A DNA stretch of 64,000 bases from Basidiobolus meristosporus CBS 931.73 (GCA_002104905.1 MCFE01000146.1:62001-126000); one strand, 5' to 3'; positions 11,365 through 23,031 are shown, counted from the first letter of the stretch. Notes: generated by a model from the sequence alone, not told the origin. Numbers and translations: made by a program.

Positions 11365-11740
11365 GCTGTGTTATAATCTACTGCTCAAATGTTTAAGTTA
11401 GATCAGGTCCTAGTCTAGTCAACTAGCTCTATATTTAGCCTATCAGTATAGCAAGGTTATCTATCAAATCAGTAGCATTAGTCAGCAAATGAATTGGCAG
11501 ATCCTTATCAGAAAGATATAGATATATTAAGCAGGATCTTATTAGAAGATGATGATGCAATCAAATGAGTCATCAGCCACAATCTATTTTAGGAAATAAA
11601 ACTAGTCAGCAATTGATCTGGCAAAATGTACATAAGGGGCTGCTGGAACCTCAATAAAAATTAGTTCAAGTTTAATGAATGCAATACTAGCTAAACTCCC
11701 TGTTCCTCTACAACTCTGATACCAAGAATTGTAACAGCTG
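11365..11740 (+). mobile_element. Solo LTR of Ty3-C with 4-bp target duplication
   Basis: LTR from TGTTATAATCTACTGC (11369) to TTGTAACA (11736), 368 bases, matching the LTRs of the Ty3-C elements on the other strand. It is flanked by GCTG on both sides (11365-11368 and 11737-11740). TG...CA ends and no internal sequence. Confidence 0.85.
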
Positions 11741-12059
11741 CTGACTCTCATCAGCCTGAACTGCCACCTATCATATTTCATCAGTGCTGAAATCTGATGT
11801 TGGTTTCCCTAGTATCTGGGCCCAAGGCACCTTCCAACCAGGATAGCCATTTGTATCCATTACAGAGTGTGTTTTTTAAGCCTTACCATGGGTATTAGTA
11901 AGCAACCATCATGTTAAAGCACATATAACTATCTGTATTGAAGTTACCCCAGCTATAAGCATGAGGGGCAACTTGATGGGTAAAATGTATATTAATACTG
12001 TCAAATGCAGGAGATCCAGGGCATTTACTTCAATACTCATACAAACTGCTATTATCCGT
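11741..12059. other. Unassigned repeat-like sequence
   Basis: AT-rich, CpG-poor; no gene, RNA or repeat landmark that I can support. Confidence 0.4.
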
Positions 12060-12790
12060 ACTTTAGCACTGGGGACATCCTTGTCCCACCAAAAGAGTTT
12101 TCCAAAGTCTGCATGCCATTACAGAAAAGCTGGTAAGCCACAAGCTATTGACCAGAATATGGAATTTTTCCAAACTAGAGGCACTAAAGATAGAGGGGAT
12201 CTGTTGGAGCAAAAGCCTTCCACTGGGGGCAATGAATTTGCTTTTCAAAAATACTCCTGTACCAAAGACCAAGTTGAGCATGGGGAAACTCAGCCTAAAT
12301 AAGCCCTTGAAGATACCAGAGAAGTTTGAAAGAACTGGGAAGATACTACAGATTATCTTGCACCCAAAGTACTTGACAGGCTCCAATCAATATACATATG
12401 AATATGTAACAGCACAAAGGCAAGGGCTAAGTGAACCGGACAGGTATTCATTCAAGTGGCCTTGTAAAGCAAGTTCCACCAGATGTTTATTGGCAACATT
12501 GGGAGTTGATTCTTGATATTGTCAGAATCTTGATCCAGAAGCATAGCCTCAATATCAACTCATTGCATTTACTTAATGATTTGAATGGCAGCACTACAAG
12601 CACAAAGCCAAATATGTGAATCTTTGCTGCTACTGCAGCCAATATCTACTCAATCTTCTTTGGTGTATGGAGGAGAATGGAGTTTACTCTACATTTTGGG
12701 AGTTTTCTATGGAGTAGATGGCAGGGGGATAGGAAAACAGGTACTGTTGCAGGTACTGCAATATCCCAATTTCACCAAGAATAGATCTTG
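12060..12790. repeat. Dispersed repeat family D, inverted copy
   Basis: Opposite orientation to the 4-5 kb copy. The plus frames 12148-12516 and 12431-12619 correspond to the minus frames of that copy (IEGICWSKSLPLGAM here against STEGIYWSKTFTLRAM on the minus strand near 5240; WQHWEL near 12490 against WKHW near 4950). This supports one ancestral coding strand, but the protein is not recognised. Confidence 0.6.
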
Positions 12791-13640
12791 AAGTTTGTCA
12801 TAATTATGACAAGTTAGTACAGCCAGGAAGAGGTTGAAATTTGAGGAGAGGTATGCAAATGGAAGCACCTATATCTTCAACATCAAGAAGCAAAGCAGAC
12901 ACAACATGCAATTATCAATTGATTAGTGGAATGTCAGGTAAGACACAACAAGCAGATCATTTTTATTAGGACAATTTTACCTCCATACACTGGGTTTATG
13001 ATGAGAATAAGCTGGTTTCTACACCATACAATAGGAAATTTATATAAATAACAATCAGAGTGTACCTATCAAGGCTGTCAAATTACTGTCATGTTTTTTC
13101 CTTTTATGCCAACTGTATGTAATTGCTGGTTGGGTCCTCACAGACATGGGTAGGCTAATGTAGATTCATAAAAGTGCCATCTAAATCCTGTCAAAAGCTG
13201 GTTTTCACACCATTAACTTTATTTACCTAATGAGCAGTAGATTCAGCAAAACACCATTGAAATCCATCATAAGAGTGTTTGGAGAGTAAAAAATTCCAAG
13301 CAGCCTACATTTTGACACCCTCATTGCATGATCATGATACTTGAGCTGAATAGGATGCCCCAGTGGGACTAGAGAACTCTTAACAGTCAAATAGAGCTAA
13401 CAAATACTCTGCCAGCAAGTCCTTCTGGTTGATAAAACTTACCAATCTAGACCTGCTATCAATCTTACAGTAACAGGGCAGAAATATGATAGTAATCATA
13501 CTTTTACATAGACCTAAATCACCATCCAACCTGGATGGCTGCCTAAATCAGTTGCTGGATTAGTTTTCAAGCTATCCAACAGGATACTGTTAGACAAATT
13601 TTATTTCAAAGCACATTTTAACATCTGCATTGGAGACACC
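12791..13640. other. Unassigned AT-rich sequence
   Basis: I see no open frame of note, no LTR landmark and no RNA gene. Confidence 0.4.
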
Positions 13641-13938
13641 ACAGCTATCAGTGGATAGCCAGCTTTTGTGGGCACAATGAATGGTATTGCTCTTAAATAT
13701 GAAAGAACCTAGGGACTAACTTTGTAGCTCATGCACTTTAGTTTTATCCAGAAACCAATACTAAAAACCAAATCTCCACACAAAGGGAACATTCAGAAGT
13801 CAATATTCAAGTGCAGCAAAGCTGGCAAGCTGTAAGTCATTAGCCAGATATAGAGTTAATCAAACCAGAGACATTAAAGATAGAGAAAATATTATGAAGT
13901 AAAAGTGCTTCACTAGGGGTGATGCACTTATGATATAA
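13641..13938. repeat. Dispersed repeat family D, inverted fragment
   Basis: Similar to 12070-12240: both contain AGCTGGCAAGC/AGCTGGTAAGC, then CCAGA-TATAG-TT, then ACTAAAGATAGAG/CATTAAAGATAGAG. It is cut off by the Ty3-C LTR fragment that follows. Confidence 0.5.
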
Positions 13939-13939
13939 C

Positions 13940-14105
13940 AGCCAATTGAATGTTCAAGTTAGATCAGTTTGTAGTAAAATAAATTAATTTTACACTTTGC
14001 CTATCAGAATAACAATTTTACCCATTAAATAAGTGGTATTAGCCAGCAAATGGGTCAGCAGATCCCTATCTATCAGAAATAGAGATATTAATTAAGAGAT
14101 TTTTC
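13940..14105 (+). mobile_element. Ty3-C LTR fragment (5' part)
   Basis: Matches the first part of the Ty3-C LTR (CAAGTTAGATCAGTTT... through the CAGCAGATCC block) and stops where the MITE-related sequence begins. Confidence 0.7.
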
Positions 14106-14735
14106 TCTGTTAGATGGTGCCACATTGAGCCATGATTGCCAAATGATGCCATAGTGTGCCAAGGAGGCTTAGTGGACTTATACTTGGCCACAGCATGTGA
14201 AACATATATCTTCATCTTCATGCAAAGCAAACCCTTGTTTCACCCACTGTGCTGGAGAAAATTCATTTTTTGCCCTTTTTTTGGGATGAATGTTATGCAT
14301 ATGTGTAAGTGCACAGAAGAACTGACAACATGCATCTTGTACCTAATACCCAGGGTACTCTGAATCTAGCTCTTGTGGCCTATAACATGTCACAAGAATG
14401 CATGGCACTATCTTGGTCCACTGGCACTATATGGCACTATAAGTGCTTTGCATAGGCTCTACTTTGGAGCTAATATTAAGATATTGCCAAATAGTGACAA
14501 AGGACCAAGATAGTGCCATGCATTATTGTAACATGTTATAAGCCCCAGGAGCCATATTCAGAGTGTCATGTATACTGCATACCAGATACATATCTTCAGT
14601 CCTTCTGTCCACTTACAGATCATGCACAACATTCATCCCAAAAAAAGATCAAAAGACGGATTTTCTCACTCATAAAGGGTGAAACACAGGGGCTACTTTG
14701 CATTACAATTCATAACCATGTTTGACACTTTGTTG
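14106..14735. mobile_element. Truncated copy of the palindromic MITE
   Basis: Matches 40562-41200 (GTGCCACATTGAGCCATGA at 14118, ATGATGCCATAGTGTGCCA at 14143). The two arms are inverted around about 14450, so GCATGGCACTATCTTGGTCC near 14400 mirrors GGACCAAGATAGTGCCATGC near 14503. The outer part of the right arm is missing. The 75-codon frame at 14136 lies inside the arm and is not a gene. Confidence 0.8.
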
Positions 14736-14778
14736 CTATTTTGTGGTGGTATATAGGTTTAACTTTATTAAGAGAGAG

Positions 14779-15135
14779 TATTATGTTCTACCACTTAAGT
14801 ATTAAAGTTGAATCAGTTTCAGTCAAACCAATAAGTTTGATTTTTAGCCTATTGGTATATTGGTGTTAACTATCAATTCAGTAGTAATAGTCAGCAGATT
14901 CTTATCAGACAGAAATAGATATATTCAGTGGGATCTAATTGTGTATTATAATGCAATCAAATGAGTCATCAGTCACAACTTATACTAGGAAACACAATTA
15001 GTCAGCAATATCTCTGGCAAAATGTATATAAGGGGCTGCCAAAACCTCAACAAAGATTAATTCAGGTTTTAGTGAATACAATACTGGCCAAACTCCCTAC
15101 TCCTCTACAACTCTTGTACCAAGACTAATAAAACA
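14779..15135 (+). mobile_element. Solo or orphan LTR of Ty3-C
   Basis: Full-length Ty3-C LTR in plus orientation, running from TATTATGTTCTACCACTTAAG to TAAAACA. It lies back to back with the minus-oriented 3' LTR of Ty3-C copy 1. No convincing target duplication. Confidence 0.75.
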
Positions 15136-15191
15136 TTCAAGTAAGTGCGATGTCCCAAATACCAGACTATTTTGATCTCACACAAGTATTT

Positions 15192-15558
15192 TTTACAAAT
15201 CATGGGATAAAATTTGTAGAGGAATAGGGAGTTTAGCTGGTATTCTATTTACTCTAACTTGAACTGATTTTGTTGAGGTTCCATCAGTTCCTTATATCCA
15301 TTTTGCCAGATCAATTGCTGACTAATTTTATTTCCTAATATATGTTGTGACTGATGACTCATTTGATTAGATAATTATCATACAATAAGATCCTACTTAA
15401 TAAATTTGCTTCTGCCTGATAATAATTGGCTGATTCATCGGCTGACAAATGGTATTGATTTGATAGACAATACTGATATACTGATGGGCTAGATATATCA
15501 CTAATTGATTTGACTAAAAACCAATCTAACTTAAACATTCACGCGGCAAATCACAACA
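15192..15558 (-). mobile_element. 3' LTR of Ty3-C copy 1
   Basis: On the minus strand it starts TGTTGTGATTTGCCGC (from 15558); the far end is near 15192, where the usual TTGTAACA is degraded. It matches 20461-20804 throughout. Confidence 0.8.
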
Positions 15559-15570
15559 TTCTCCCCTACT

Positions 15571-16600
15571 AAATTTGAGAGGGTTCTGAATCTCTTTTCT
15601 TGTGATACCAATATCCTGATGGCTCTGTATTGTTGGCAGATCTTGCAAGCCTGAGTCTGTATTTATGAACTAAATCTTCCCAGATATTCCCTAGTTTGTC
15701 CACTAGCTGGGATGTTGCAAATGGACATTCTCAGATGATCTTAAGAGGCTCTAACCATTGTGGCTCAGGCTTTTTCCAAGTATTGCTTCTCAGCAATACA
15801 AAGTTTGCAACTGTCAATGCTTCGGTTGATACAGTTCTAGCAAATCTCCGCTTTATCATTTCTGCACTTTGAGATACTTTAGCTTGTGCCTCTTGACGTC
15901 TTTGTTCCAGCTGCTGGTATCTGCTTGGCTGACTGATCTCATCTTCTACGGTATCTGCAAGCATTGGTTGTGTGAGATCTCCTAGAATCCTTGGTTCACA
16001 ACCATACACTAAGTAAAATGGAATTGTTGGGTATTGTTGTATAATCTAACTCTGCATGCAAAAAGTGCTTGGTCTATAAATTTATCTCATTTTCGGACAG
16101 CTCCATTTGTATATGTGGTCAGCATTTTTCTAATAATCCACTAAACCGCTGAGTGACTCCTTTAGTTCTAGGGTGACATGCCAAGGTTTTCAAGTGTCTT
16201 ATGTGCTACATTTCCAGATAAGCTTCCAATGCCTTTGCCATAAAGTTTGCTCCTCTATTGGATAGAGTCCCTACCAGGCATCCAATCTTCATAAAGATCT
16301 CACAGTAGATGAAACTTACAACTTCTTGTTCAGTGGCTACAGGTACTGCTTTAGCCGCTAGCCATTTTGTGGAATGGTAAGTTACTACTAGGATCCAACC
16401 ATTGTGTTTCCTGCTGGTTGGCAGTCTTCCAATATAGACAATACCCCATGTTTCAAATGGGCTTATAGGCTCCAAGGGAAAGAGCTCAGCCATTCTCTGT
16501 GGTTGACCTTGGTTGGTTTGGCAATTTGGGCATTTTTTCACTAGCTACTCAATATCTTGTTCATTCTGGGCCACCAAGCTTTGGCTTTAACAAGGCTATA
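15571..16600 (-). pseudogene. Ty3-C copy 1 integrase
   Basis: Integrase core 16206-16541: CPNCQTNQG end of the zinc region, WGIVYIG (the usual first catalytic Asp is replaced in GIVYIG), STKW, SNRGANF (Asp of the second catalytic position replaced by Asn). The C-terminal part at 15731-16009 holds VYGCEPRILGDLTQP and NFVLLRSNTWKK. Two catalytic Asp positions appear mutated, so it would be inactive even without the stop near 16205. No chromodomain follows. Confidence 0.8.
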
Positions 16601-16752
16601 GGTTCCTTCTATTCTAAGATATCCATATCCATTGTGTAGCTTTTGGATTAAATCCAGGCAAGTGACATATCAGCAATAGGCAATAAGGCTTTCATCAATA
16701 ATTTGGTAGAGTGTTTCATCCTCTACCACAAATTTGCCCACTTCATCTCAGA

Positions 16753-17201
16753 TTATCTTCTTAATCTCTTCATCCACCTCATTACAAACGGCTTGGCCCT
16801 GCAAGTACTTTGGTTATAAACTAGGCCAACTTGATACATGCACCAAGTTGAGTTGTGCAACTGGTTCAAGTCTTGATAAGGTATCAGCAACAGTGTTGTT
16901 TTTACCAGGTCAGTAAATAATATCCAAGTCAAATTGCTGAATGTATTCACTCCATCATGTCATTCTTTTGGAGAGTACCTTCTGAGTAAATATATATTTG
17001 AGGGAGGTGTGATCAGTCTTCACAGTGCATTTGACTCCTTCAACACAGCATCTGCATGTCTATAAGCAGTGTATTATAGCAAGTTTCTTGGCTCACCACT
17101 CCACCAATTGCATAACCCAAAGCATATTTGCACAGAGTAAACTTTTTTCTGAATTCTAGTATTCTTAAGCTTGGCGGCTTAGCCAGTTCATTCTTCAGCG
17201 T
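16753..17201 (-). pseudogene. Ty3-C copy 1 RNase H, 3' piece
   Basis: Minus-strand readings ANELAKPPSLRILEFRKKF (17160-17222) and a later GKNNTVADTLS-like string (about 16880-16900) match the RNase H of copy 2. The frame is interrupted by stops. Its upstream half is displaced to 18278 by the Ty3-B LTR. Confidence 0.75.
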
Positions 17202-18277
17202 TGTGGTGGTGTATAAGTCCAAAGGTCAAAATACAGACAACACTTCTAAAGTGTGTATGTGTGTGGGGTGTTTACTGGGTGCAATAATCTCTGGCAAAGC
17301 TTGCTGGGAATACTGGGTCTTTTGTCTAATCTAGTGTGAAGGGGGATAAAGCCTCAAGCTTGATAAGGGAAAACTAATGAGCTACAATCCCCAACTTAGT
17401 TGGTGTCTTAACAAAAGTTTATAATGGCTTCAATGTCCTTTGAGTCAACAGTGTACTAAAGCTTCCAAAGTCAGCACAACTGTAAACTCCACCAACAGGG
17501 ACTTGATAAGGACGCAGCTTTGACCAATAGTCACAAGGACTGAAAAGTATCTTTGCCTGTACAAGAACAAACTTGGGAAACAATCATGTATAATAAAATA
17601 TACCTGCTCCAAGTATTCCTCACAAGTAGTGCCTCCAAGCTCAGTTGGCTGTCAGTGTGGTTTCCTGGGAGTATTATCATGTCTGAGTCTGAAAGTAGTG
17701 GTAATAGGCAGCAGTGATCTCACTAATCAATAAGTTAGAATATTGGAAGAGGGATGAATTATTTGTAAGGGATGGCCTTCCTTATATATTTTTTTCTGCT
17801 CAAATTCTTGCTAGAAATAACTTTCCAGAAGTTTCCAGAAGGTAGTAGAGAGCCAATCATGTCATTTTGTACAAAAGTAGCTCAAATTCTTGGCAGATTG
17901 TTCCATGAGACACTGTAGTGCATAGCCAATTGGTGAGTGGTAATATGAAACCTGTGTGGCATGTAGCTACCTCATATGGTAGTAGGAAAGGAGGGTTATG
18001 AAGCCAGGATGGTCACGTGACAGAGGCACTGTTGGGGGTACTTGCCTTATATGTTAACTATCTTGTCTTGGCATTTTAGCAAGGAATAGGAATAACTTGT
18101 GCAACGGGTTAAAAGTGACAAATATCTTGCCATGTCACATAGTAATAATCACATCAACAGATAGAAAAAATTGCAATTTGGGATGATACTAATATAGGGG
18201 GGGGTAATCCTTTTTAGGGAAGTGAACATATGGGAAAGAGCACATCTGCCTGTGGGTGTCACTGTGACCCCACTACA
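17202..18277 (-). mobile_element. Ty3-B solo LTR inserted in Ty3-C copy 1
   Basis: About 1.07 kb matching 10122-11221. On the minus strand it starts TGTAGTGGGG (18277). Sequence on either side (TTCTTCAGC | TCTGAAAGG) is contiguous in copy 2 of Ty3-C at 22391-22410, which proves insertion. The flanks give an imperfect short duplication (GCGT left, GCAT right). Confidence 0.9.
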
Positions 18278-19310
18278 GCATCTGAAAGGCAGTCTCACAG
18301 GCTATGTCCCACTTGTAGGTATTGACTTTCTTGAGGATATCAGTTAAAGGTGCTGCATTACTTTCAAAGGACTTGACAAATCTCCAGTAATAGGAAACCA
18401 CTCCAAGGAATGATCTGAGTTCCGCTATGCCATGGGGCTGCTTCAGATCCTTGAGCACTTCAACCTTCCTATGGTATAAGGTCACCACTGTGGTAGTCAT
18501 TCTGTGTCCCAGATAGTCAACATATTCCTTGAAGATTCACACTTGGCTAGCTTGCCAAATGGCCTGTGCTCTCTTAGCTTCTTCAGGACCTATATAATGT
18601 CCACCAAGTTATCCACTTCTGTCGTGCTGTATATCAATGTATCATCTAGTAGATTATCACAAATTTCTCTAAGTACTCCTGAAAGACAATCAGCTTCAGG
18701 GTCATGAATGTTGCAGGGGCATTGGTGAGGCCAAAATCATGACTAAGTACTTGTAATGTCCATATCTGTTCCTAAATGATGACATAGGGAAATCTATTCT
18801 TCACAGTGACTGAGTTGAGGGCTCCATAGTCAATGCAAAACCTGAGTGTTCCATCCTTGTTTTTCACAAAGAGTACCGGCGCTGCCCAAGGTGACTTGCT
18901 GGGTATGATATAACCTTGCTATGATAACCAATCAATTTGCCTCTCCATCTCTTCCAACTCCAATGGACTTATTTTATAAGGTGTCCCACTAACTAAAGGG
19001 CTAACTCCTGTGTCAATGGTATGATTCATATCTCTGACTGGTGGTAGGCTTACAAGTTCATCTGGAAGTATGTCTTGATACTCCTTCAGACAAATCTGGG
19101 CCTTCTGGGGTCAAGGAGTAGATGAGTTCTCCTCTAATACCACCATAAGGAACATCTGGGTGCCTTTTCTAAGTGCTCTACCAAACTGTGTCTTGCTAAG
19201 TTCACTTGTTTCTCATGCACTAGAATTGACCAAGCTGAGATCCAGTCTGGCAGGCAATAGCTTATTGGTCTTATTGTCCTTCTGGATCTGGGTAGCATTG
19301 GTTCTCCAGA
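18278..19310 (-). pseudogene. Ty3-C copy 1 reverse transcriptase
   Basis: The minus frame at 18273-18500 reads ELRSFLGVVSYYWRFVKSFE then KVNTYKWDIACETAFQ, the connection domain of Ty3 RT. Nucleotide similarity to copy 2 continues to about 19150 (RT palm) but with many stops and indels; no intact catalytic motif can be read. Confidence 0.8.
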
Positions 19311-20460
19311 TTATAGATGGATTACAACAAATAGACAGGTTTTTCCAAGTACAAAGTCAAACTTGCAGTTTGCAGATATATAGGCCTGTGGGTCACCTTC
19401 ATAGTCATTGATCCTCATCCTTCCTGGCTGAGTCATACCATTGATTATGTTAGAGGTCCCATCAGGTTTTGAGACTGAAGTTGATATGGTGGGTTCTGGG
19501 TTGATTCTAGCCCTCAAAGCAAATTGCTCAGACATGTGCTCATGCAATGCTGCTGAGTTGACCATGATCTTGGCAGACACTTCATTGATTACTCCATTGA
19601 AGTATAATAGCTTTCCTCTGGTTGAGGTCATCTGGGATGGGTATTCTTCTGTGATATGGAAGGTGAGTCCTGAGTCTTCTTCAAGTTCATCCTCCATGTC
19701 ACTATGCTCAAGGGCTTCAATATGGTTGAAGGTACTTGATGGCAGGTGGCCATTTCTTCTCCAAGGGCAGTACTTTGCAATATGTGCCTGCTGGTGGCAG
19801 TCAAAGCATAGTCTGTTCTTCTTACATTCTTCTGAGGTAGGATTTTTCTGCACAAAGTCTATTTCCATTTGCACTGGTTCTGATTGTCTTCATGCACAGT
19901 GACTGTAGCCTCCCTGATTAGTCATTGTGGGCTTCCAAGTTCCAAACATAGCTGAGTCAAAGTCAATGGCTATCTTGACAACTCCTTAAGTAGTTTGAGG
20001 TCTTCTATAACTTATATCCTTGCAATTTCTTTCTTTCAACTCAAACTCATCCTAGGTAGAGATTGTGGAGCATGGCATCATTATGGCTGACCTGATCTTG
20101 TTGTTGTACCACTATAAAGCTGCATCTACCAGTTAAGAGGCTGCATAATGTAATTTGCTTCCTGGAACAATTCCCGTAGCCTTGAAAGCTTCTTCAATCT
20201 GCAAGCGCCAAGTGCCCAGGTTTTCATTGACTCTACCATGGTTCCAGTTGACCTACACACTAAAGTTGCTCTTGGCAACACTTAGCTGACTTTGAGCCAT
20301 GATAGTCATTGTTTGTTGCTGCTAGCTAAGAATCTAGAGTAACTATTGCTGCTGGGCTATGATTTGCTGTATAGCATTCCTCCAATCTTGATTTTTGGAA
20401 ATCTTGAGGAAGGCTTCTTCTTCCTCCAGGAGGAAGGTTTCTGATTTTTGCTTCTACTAA
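19311..20460 (-). pseudogene. Ty3-C copy 1 gag and protease
   Basis: An open stretch of 187 codons (19311-19874) holds a CCHC zinc knuckle (CFDCHQQAHIAKYC, about 19790-19830) that packages RNA, followed by the protease region, where the active-site DSG of copy 2 is replaced (MVNSAALHEHMSEQFAL, about 19535-19585). The gag part upstream, 19875-20460, matches copy 2 but is broken. A short primer-site region lies next to the 5' LTR (20455-20460). Confidence 0.8.
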
Positions 20461-20804
20461 TGTTACAAGTCATGGTTTAAGAGTTGTAAAGGAATAGAAA
20501 GTTAATCCAGTGTTGTATTCACTAAAACATAAGCTGATTTGTATTGAGGTTGCCAGATCAATTGCCAACTCATTCTGTTTCCTGATATAGGTTGTAGCTG
20601 ATGACTCATTTGATTGCATCATCATCACCTAATAAGATCCTACTTAATATATCTTTTTCTGCCAGATAAGGATATGCTGATTCATATGCCAACTAAGCTA
20701 CTGATTAGATAGATAACATCAATATACCAATAGGCTAAACATATAACTAACTGGTTTGACTAAAAACTAACCTAGCTTAAACATTAAAGCGGGAAATCAT
20801 TACA
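20461..20804 (-). mobile_element. 5' LTR of Ty3-C copy 1
   Basis: 344 bases; plus-strand ends TGTTACAAG (20461) and ATTACA (20804). It matches the other Ty3-C LTRs. Confidence 0.85.
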
Positions 20805-20989
20805 TGTTGACACAAAAGTGATGTAATAGCATACAAAAGCTAAAAGCTTAGTTAGTAGTTCTGGACTAGTTTTGTTCCCATATGACTAATACACTGTCCT
20901 ACATTTTCTCATATCTAAGGTTAGAAATGATTCTGGAAAAATATGAAGCAATATATGGTAGTTCTCAAAGACTTTGTCACCATGCATCA

Positions 20990-21148
20990 AGAATCATATA
21001 ATTAAGCTGATCACACTAAATCAATTCAAATAATTTGCACATAATTATTGCCAATCTTATTATGACTTATTTATCTCAAAGGTCTTTTTACATGAGCCAC
21101 ATTACTACCACAGGATATCCTTTTGGCATATAAGAGGAGATAAAATGC
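20990..21148 (+). pseudogene. 5' relic of the DDE transposase
   Basis: Matches 7605-7775: both have ATAATTAAG-CTGAT, then AATATGACTTA/TTATGACTTA, then ATTACTACCACAGGATATCC / ATCACTACCACTGGATTTCC. It stops exactly at the Ty3-C LTR at 21149, so Ty3-C copy 2 inserted in (or replaced the rest of) this element. Confidence 0.75.
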
Positions 21149-21493
21149 TGTTACAAATCTTAGTATAAGAGTTGCAGAGAAAATAGGGAGTTTAGCTAGT
21201 ATTGCATTCACTAAAACTTGAACTGATTTTTTTTGAGGTTCCAGCAGCTCCTTATATACATTTTGCCAGACCAATTGTTGACTGCTTGTATTTCCTAATG
21301 TAAACTGTGGCTGATGACTCATTAAATTGCATCATCATCACCCAACAAGATCCTACTCAATATATATATTTCTGTCTGATAAGGGTCTGCTGATTTAATT
21401 GATAATACTGATATATTGATACTCTAAACACATAACTAGTTGAATTGACTAATAACTGATCTAACTTAAACATTCAAGCAGTAGATCATAACA
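21149..21493 (-). mobile_element. 3' LTR of Ty3-C copy 2
   Basis: 345 bases, TGTTACAAATC (21149) to CATAACA (21493) on the plus strand. It is preceded on the minus strand by a purine-rich tract. Confidence 0.85.
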
Positions 21494-21559
21494 TTCTGTG
21501 CTACTAAAGTTGAGAGGTTCTCCTGAATCTTTTTTCTGGTGATATCAATATCTTGATGG

Positions 21560-21961
21560 TTAAGTATTACCAGCAAGTTTTTTAATCTTGAGCCTGTCCC
21601 TATGCATTAAGTCTTCCCAGATATTGCCTTGTTTGTCCACTAGTTGGTAAGTTTCAAGCGGAAATTCTCTGATGATCTTGAGTGGTCCTGTCCAAAGTGG
21701 CCCAAGCTTCTCTGAAGTGTTGTTTCTTAGCATTACAAAATTCCCAACTGTCAATGCTTCTGGTGCTACAGTCTTATCAAATCTCTGCTTCATCTTTTCT
21801 GTGCATTGAGGTACTTTGGTCTCTGCCTCTTGACATCTTTGTTCCAGCTGCAAGTGTCTACTTGGCTGACTGAGTTCATCTTCTAAGGTGTCTGTAAGCT
21901 TTGATTGTGTGAAATCTCCTGGAATCCTTTGTTCACATCCATACACTAAGAAAAATGGCAA
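21560..21961 (-). pseudogene. Ty3-C copy 2 integrase C-terminal domain
   Basis: 133 codons open: FLVYGCEQRIPGDFTQ, then a charged helix (QLEQRCQEAETKVPQ), then NFVMLRNNTSEKLGPLWTGP and a KQGNIWEDLMHRDRLK tail. This is the integrase C-terminus (SH3-like fold region) of a Ty3 element without chromodomain. The catalytic core is deleted. Confidence 0.8.
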
Positions 21962-22062
21962 TTGTTGGGTGGTGTTGTGTACTCTGATCCTGATAAGGCA
22001 TCAGCAACCGTGTTGTTTTTCCCAGGGCAGTAGACAATCTCCAAGTCAATTGCTGAATGTAT

Positions 22063-22998
22063 TCACTTAATCTTGTCATTCTTCTTAAGAGTACCTTCTG
22101 AGTAAATATACTTGATGGAGGCATGATCAGTCTTCATGGTGCATTTGACTCCTTCATTATAGCATCTCCATGTCTTCAAGCAGTGTATTATAGCAAGCAT
22201 CTCCTTCTCATGCACTGGATAGTTTTGTTCTGCTGAGTTCAGTTTCTTGGATTCAAAGGATACTGGGTAGTCCTTTCCCTTGTGCTTGTGGCTCAGCACT
22301 CCACCACTTGCATAGTCTGAAGCATTTGTGCACAGAGTAGACTCTTTTCTGAAGTCTGGTATTCTTAAGCTTGGTTGCTTAGGAAGTTCATTCTTGAGCT
22401 TCTGAAAGACAGTCTCACAAGCCATGTCCCACTTGTAGGTATTGTCTTTCTTGAGGATATCAGTTAAGGGGGCTGCAATACTTGCAAAGGACTTGACAAA
22501 TCTCCAATAATAGCAGACCATTCCAAGGAATGATCTGTGTTCTGCTAGGTTATTGGGCTGCTTCAGATTCTTGATAACTTCAACCTTCTTAGGGTCTAAG
22601 GATACTCCTGTGCTAGTCATAATGTGTTCCAGATATTCAGCATGTTCCTTGAAGAATTCATACTTGGGTAGCTTGCCATAAAACTTGTGCTCTCTTAGCT
22701 TCTTCAAAACATTTTCAATGTGCACCAAGTGATACTCTTTTGTCTTGCTGCACATCAATATTTCATCTAGGTAGATTATCACAAACTTGTCTAAGTACTC
22801 CTGGAAGGCAGTCTGCACCAGGGTCATGAATGTTACAGGGGCATTGGTGAAGCCAAAACTCAAGACTAAGTACTTGTAATGTCCATATCTGGTCCTGAAT
22901 GCTGTCTTAGGGATGTCTTCTGGCTTCACCCTAATCTGGTTGTATCCTGACACAAGATCAATCTTGCTGAATATAGAGGCTCCATTGAGTTGGTCCAA
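22063..22998 (-). pseudogene. Ty3-C copy 2 reverse transcriptase / RNase H
   Basis: 311-codon open frame. RT fingers/palm at residues 10-80: FSKIDLVSGYNQIRV, then KYLVLSFGFTNAPVTF, then FVIIYLDEILM, in which the second Asp of the catalytic YLDD is Glu. Connection at 150-200 (HRSFLGMVCYYWRFV). RNase H from 215: TNASDYASGG, where the first catalytic Asp (TDAS) is Asn, then NYPVHEKEMLAI. Copies RNA to DNA when active; these two substitutions make this copy inactive. A stop at about 23033 separates it from the upstream RT part (23032-23466). Confidence 0.9.
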
Positions 22999-23031
22999 GA
23001 GCTCATCAATCCAAGGTATGGGGTACTTGTT

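Larger units (their letters stand above)
15192..20804 (-). mobile_element. Ty3-C retrotransposon copy 1 (near full length, decayed, interrupted)
   Basis: Minus-oriented Ty3/gypsy element with a 5' LTR at 20461-20804 and a 3' LTR at about 15192-15558. Reading from high to low coordinates: gag, protease, RT, RNase H, integrase. A polypurine tract (AGTAGGGGAGAA, complement of 15559-15570) precedes the 3' LTR. A Ty3-B solo LTR is inserted at 17202-18277 and splits the RNase H/RT region. Stops and frame changes are frequent. No clear target duplication is visible at the outer ends. Confidence 0.88.

Noticed and set aside
14136-14725. Plus frames of 70-75 codons
   Set aside because: They lie in the arms of the palindromic MITE relative.
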